Origin: Leptasterias polaris
Lineage: Eukaryota > Echinodermata > Asteroidea > Forcipulatida > Asteriidae
NCBI GenBank assembly: GCA_037783415.1
Contig: JAZGTN010000011.1
Coordinates: 1,488,001-1,552,000, forward strand
Direction: 5' to 3'
Length of the DNA: 64,000 nucleotides
Position numbers and translations under genes: made by a program. Positions 59,178-64,000 of this stretch are shown here, one piece after another; position 1 is the stretch's first letter; every line of letters starts with the position of its first letter. The notes under the pieces are model-generated. The model did no database searches and had not been told where the DNA came from. It saw only the letters and a list, made by a program, of their open reading frames with translations.

Positions 59178-59740
59178 GGCCAAGTAAAATAAATAACATG
59201 TTGCTCGTCCGGACTTTTAAAAAAATTGGTGAGGGAGGTCCTTGTTATTTGTTATTTTCAAATTTTTTGCTATTTATTCAAGATAGCCACCATGTCTGAG
59301 ATGGCCGCCATAACGTATTTGAAGATGGTTTTATGGTTTTATGAGCATGTTCTGTATGTCCTCAAATTCTGTTTAATTTGCTTTTGCTCCAAAATTATTC
59401 TGTGTGTGTGGCATCACGTCCTGGTGCAAAGATCTCGTTCAAAAAAGAACTGTGGCATGCAAACGTGAAGGGCAAAATGTTTTGAAAAAAATGAGGATTT
59501 TCTCACGATTGCGTTGTGGAAATAGCTTTTTTTGTAGGCCTACATGCAAGAAAGATGATGAAATTGCTCAATAAAAATGAAGGATACATATGAAATAGCT
59601 CTCAATATGTAAATTGATTTCAAAGATTTTTTATTTATTTTTTATTTTATTTTTTTAATAACAAATTACAAAAAATTTGGTGCGGCGTCCAAAATTGGAG
59701 CGGGCAGGGACGAGCAACATGTTATTTATTTTATTTGGCC
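59178..59740. mobile_element. GGCC-ended Harbinger-like element, copy C (563 bp)
   Basis: The left end GGCCAAGTAAAATAAATAAC and the right end GTTATTTATTTTATTTGGCC are inverted, the match continuing through ATGTTGCTCGTCC. TTA flanks both sides (59175-59177, 59741-59743). Like copy A it contains a GATGGCCGCCAT motif. No transposase was seen. Confidence 0.85.
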
Positions 59741-59743
59741 TTA

Positions 59744-62700
59744 TATAAAGCTACAACATGTCTGTAGTTTGAGTATCAAGGCTACATTGTCTGTTTTTTT
59801 CCCTTCCCCCCCCCCCCCCTTCTTTCTTTTTTTGCTTTGTTTTTGCTTTTTCTGGGGGTGGTGGTTTGGGAGAAGCGAAATAAGGGTTAGGATTGACATC
59901 GTGATGGGCAAGCACTTCAGACAGGAAACCCTGCAGGCTACAGTACAACAGAATGCTACACAGTCAATAATTAGGCACGAAATTTCATTTAAAATGTCTG
60001 GATTCTGAAATAAAAATACCTTGGGGGCTAAATTTCATTCTGGTGGATCGTTAGCTTTCAGTAAAGGGACATACACTTATGTTTTTTTCCCCCTTTTGCT
60101 TCTGACGACTATTGACATTAATTTGGGAAGAATTTGCAAGGAGCTGGTAGTTGTCAGAAGTGATTTTGCTAGAGTTTCCCGGTCAGTAAACAAGCTGATT
60201 TAAATAAATTGCTACCAAAAGAAAATAACAAGAAACCCCAAATTTGTGCATTTAAAGTTAATTGTCCTCAAGAAAAAACATAAAGAATTTGAGAAACCGG
60301 CAAGGCCCAGCCCCATGGGGTTCTTAAGCCGCCATCGTAATTGCCAGAGAAATTGAATTGTCTCCAACGGAAACACCAGCAAGAAAAGAGAGAGAAAAAG
60401 GGGGGGGGGGAATAAAAGCAAGTTTTCATGTGTCCTGGAGGCTTTTAGACAGTTTGATTTTGTAATCAATTTTGAGGAAGTGCAGATGAAAAATTTCCAG
60501 GTGTAGTTTTACTTTGGTGAGTGAGAGCCTAGACAGGGGTAACAGTTTGCCCTAAGGGTATCTGTTAATGTTTAGTGATGAACCCCCCTGTGCACATAAT
60601 AAAGGGTAACTGACACTGACAATTACAGACTTGAGAACAATTCGAATGTAAACTTCCCTTTTTGTAGGAAGGTTGAAGGTCTAGTTGATACTTGAGCATT
60701 TTTAGATACATGTAGATAAATATTTCACAATCGTAAATAAAATAGTGGTGTTTTTGGGGGCCAGTGTTCCCCTGTCTTCTGTGAATCTGATTATACTGTT
60801 CAGTCTGCATGATATTTTACACTTTGTCAGACCATTGTAAACGAATGTACTGAAGAGTCTAACTTCACTGTGTACTGGCAAAACATGGCCTCCTTACACT
60901 CCATAACCAGAGCATGTATCCTGTGTTGAGATATATCTGCTGCTCAAAGTTAACTTTTCCCAAATGAAGTTGTTTTGTGCAGCCCAGGGTCATAAAATAC
61001 CCCCAAGTAAAATAAATCCGCTATTACTCAAGCGATATCCGGTTTGTACACTAGCCAGAAACCCCCCAAGTCTAAAATTGTCTCTTTTTAAAACTCCCCA
61101 GCTTCCTCCAAATTGTCTGGTTTATATTGGTAGGTTTTGTTTTGTTTCTTCGTCAATGGCTTTTTCATTGCCGTTGGATAATTGGAATGTCAGTGAAGGG
61201 ACTGGGATAGATTCATGGGCCTGTCCCAAAGGTCTTGATCTGCACCCTCACTGTCAAAACTTTATATAAGCCCAAGAAAAAAAGAGAAAAGGGAACAATG
61301 AATTTGTCATCATGAAACTTAAAAAAATTGTTGAAATGTCTTCTGCGCTCGCTCTGGAATCACCTCACAAATTGTAAGTCAACAGACCAATTTTTGTTTA
61401 CTTTTACTGTTTTGTAGTTTGAAAGCAAGGAGCACAGAAGAGGTACAATTTTGTCCTTCCTTGAAATGCCTTGATCTGATTTCAAATAGCAACCCCCCAA
61501 AACAGAGACCTTCGCCTTTTAGCTCCTCGTTCAGTTTAGAAAATGAGTGAAGTGAACAGGGATATCTTCTGGGCAATTGATCTTATCTTGACCAAGGTGA
61601 TATGTCCACTTAACTCTTATCTTATCCATGTAATTATTGCAAGAGACCTTTAATGCTCTATACTCAAGACAGACAGTCTTTCTTATTTCAATGTGACCAA
61701 AGCAAGCGTAAGTGAGTTTTCCACTGCTGTGTCAGACAGGACTTCCTTCTGTTGAATGATTGTTGGCATTGAAGGTGAGCCATCCAACAAAATATTGCTG
61801 GCCCTGTGGGATTCCAACATTGGACACAGACAGACTGGGGGGGGGGGGGGGGTCTTATTCCTGGAATAATTCTCTGGGGTTTTCCTCCCACATATAGAAC
61901 CTTGCTTCCTTCCTTGTCTTCTCTCCTCTCCATGGGGTTCTTGGCTATTATAGCGATTAAGTTTGCTTTTCTGAGAATCCTTGGCTTCACAACCAGAATA
62001 AATAAATAAATACACCCTACTTGCACTTCCATTATTAATCCTTAAGTTCGTGGGAAGTATTCATGGTTTGACCTATGGTTTGACAACCCATGTTCGTCTA
62101 TATTGTATCTCTGCAGGTTTTTAGTATTGTTAGGAAGAGTATCTTGTTGTGTTGGTTGTAATTTATGCTTTATTTAAATAATTGATGTAAAACTTGTTTG
62201 AATGTAAAGCCCTGTTCTTACTTAGTTTAAGTGAAGCAAATTTGACATCACAACTATATATGCTTGCAGCTAATGTTTTTCAAGATTTGAGCTCAATTAA
62301 ACTTAAGCAAATTGTTTGTCGTGAATTTGTGACTTCAAATCCGCTTCACTTTGAATGAACTATTGGGCTCAACAGTGGTAAAATGAAGTCCCCACCCCCA
62401 ACCCACAACAAAACTGATCTGGCTGCCCATTCATTATTGATGAATTTTTTAAAATGACATGTTCCAATCCAAAGATAGTTGTGGTGAGAATCAAAATGAA
62501 TCTCAAGCTGAAAAGAAAAGATGTCTGGTCAAAAACTGTCTATATTTCTCAGGCCCCTGGATCACGGATAAACTCAGGGAGAGAATTCCACCAAACAGTA
62601 CCCCCCCCCCCCCCCTTTAATGAAATGGTTTAAAACAAGTAGCAGGGATGAGATTTGTCAGTTGTCTGAATTCAGACTTTTCATGTCAACCTGGTGAATA

Positions 62701-63516
62701 AAAAAAGGCTTTTATTTTTCCACGTAAAAGAAAGGCTTCCCTTTGATCTACTTCACTAGTGCTTAGGACATTGTTCCTAAAAGCCCTTTGAATTCCAAAC
62801 CCTCCTCCTTAGGGGCTACCAAAAGGTAGAAGCGCCATCATTTCAACATTCATGTAGGCCCTATGTACATCCTAAAGTTTGGATCCAACATGTAGTTTCA
62901 GACTGTTTTGCCAGCAATGACTCTCATCCCTGAAGTAGGCATGGCAGTTTTGTCAACCTCCTCCCTTTTTAATGATCCAGCACTTGACCCTATTCACAGA
63001 AATCCAGACAGAGAAGTTTTCTCACAAAGTTTCTCCTCATGCAGTGATTCATTGCATGGAGAAGGTAAACACATGGAGTGTGGAAATCAACTCAATAAGT
63101 ATGTTACTGAGTGATACTTTATTTTGGACGGGTGCATGATTTGTGTCAGTCATCTGCTTAGATGTCTGCTTATCAAATATTTACCGTGCTTATCATTTAC
63201 AGCTGACAGGTCAGAGATATTTTGTTATCAGCGAGAATTAGTGAAGGTCCAGTGGACTTCTGATGTTGGGGGATGATTGCGTGTTAAATGTACATTGGAT
63301 TGAAATATTTAGACACTTTGTAATTTGATATATTAACCTTTCATTTTGATCTTTGGAGAGACTTTATCGATAGAGAAGGGAAAAAAGGCATTGTTAAAGC
63401 TTTAAAGCTTTAAAGTTCTTAGGGCCAAAACGTGAGGTCAGTTCTAGTCTGGTTGATTATAGTAACGTAAATTCTTCAGAGTATAGAAGAATGTAAGAAG
63501 TTCTGTAAATGCTTGC
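59744..63516 (+). other. Gene-free stretch, probable intron or intergenic
   Basis: It contains G or C runs at 59806, 61837 and 62601 and otherwise AT-rich DNA. No conserved exon was recognised. Confidence 0.45.
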
Positions 63517-63755
63517 TTAACTCATGCGTAGCTCTATGATTGACATCAATCTTATTAAATATGCGTCCCTATATAGATATTCTGCTTTTATCTTTTCTTT
63601 GTCCCCGTACTTAGCATTCTCCAATAGCGCAAAGACTTCGGACACAATCTTCCTTACTGATAGAACATCCCTATCAGAATAGACTGTAAGTCTAGCGCGT
63701 ATCAAAAACAAAACAACTCGAACGAAAACTATATTTTTCGGTGAAATTAAATCCT
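63517..63755 (-). CDS. Unrecognised open frame with coding-like composition
   Basis: From the first in-frame stop upstream (near 63755) the frame runs about 80 codons to TAA at 63517; the first ATG-like internal start gives 64 residues. It reads like a real soluble protein segment (YSDRDVLSVRKIVSEVF, then ALLENAKYGDKEKIKAEYLY and RDAYLIRLMS), with balanced charge and few low-complexity tracts, unlike most frames nearby. I do not recognise the family. It may be an exon of an unknown gene, a transposon relic or chance. Confidence 0.3.
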
Positions 63756-64000
63756 CTAATTAATCACTCGATGGAGTTAGGGTTAATATGGGAACCTGGA
63801 ATCTGGCAAATTAATATCCAAATTCCATAATAAAATCTTGGTCATACATGATTATCTATACATTTGAGAAAATAAAACATTTGCTAATGGAATTCCCACA
63901 ATTACAAATTGTCCAGCATTATTGGTATGGTAACTGCCTTCAAACATAGATCAACAACCCTCCAATTTGAAATGGTCCATTCATGCTTGCTGTCAGTTGT
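63756..64000. other. Window end, nothing recognised
   Basis: AT-rich DNA with no coding or repeat feature recognised. Confidence 0.5.

Overview
The window looks like metazoan nuclear DNA, most likely from an echinoderm, with a sea star favoured. It is AT-rich. Two multi-exon genes with GT-AG introns take up little of it, and most of the rest is interspersed repeats. The echinoderm call rests on the style of the repeats (tRNA-derived SINEs with a conserved central domain, many short inverted-repeat DNA elements, fold-back elements built from tandem arrays as in sea urchin TU elements, a TTAGGG-type telomere-like tract). It is recognition from memory, not a database result.

Region 1 (1-3655, minus strand) holds most of an SLC46-type (proton-coupled folate transporter-like) major facilitator gene. 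Four coding exons join in frame with phase-1 introns. A fifth, at the window edge, aligns with the family but carries an in-frame TAG. Region 2 (3656-10140) is intergenic and dominated by a 3.5 kb fold-back element (5565-9078) whose arms are arrays of an ATCGGTGAT-containing unit. A second fold-back element built of 21-bp units is nested in its right arm and has a 6-bp target duplication.

Region 3 (about 10140-21631, plus strand) is the start of a CRIM1-like gene: a likely non-coding first exon, an exon with signal peptide plus a 12-cysteine IGFBP domain, and an exon with the conserved six-cysteine segment that follows it in CRIM1. The von Willebrand C repeats expected next were not found, so 21632-64000 is probably a large intron of this gene, though an intergenic or mixed origin is not excluded.

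The introns and downstream DNA carry many transposon families. They include PIF/Harbinger-like elements with TAA or TTA target duplications (two copies of one family; three size classes of another), a 2.9 kb hAT-like element with a perfect 8-bp duplication, two near-identical 1.25 kb direct repeats flanking the second CRIM1 coding exon, a CR1/L2-type LINE 3' end, two SINE families, an asteroid-type repeat, and a perfect 87-bp inverted repeat with Penelope-like sequence. No complete autonomous transposase or reverse transcriptase was seen. No new biochemical system stands out; the most notable items are the nested fold-back elements, the MITE inserted exactly in a telomere-like array, and the direct repeats that could delete a CRIM1 exon in frame.
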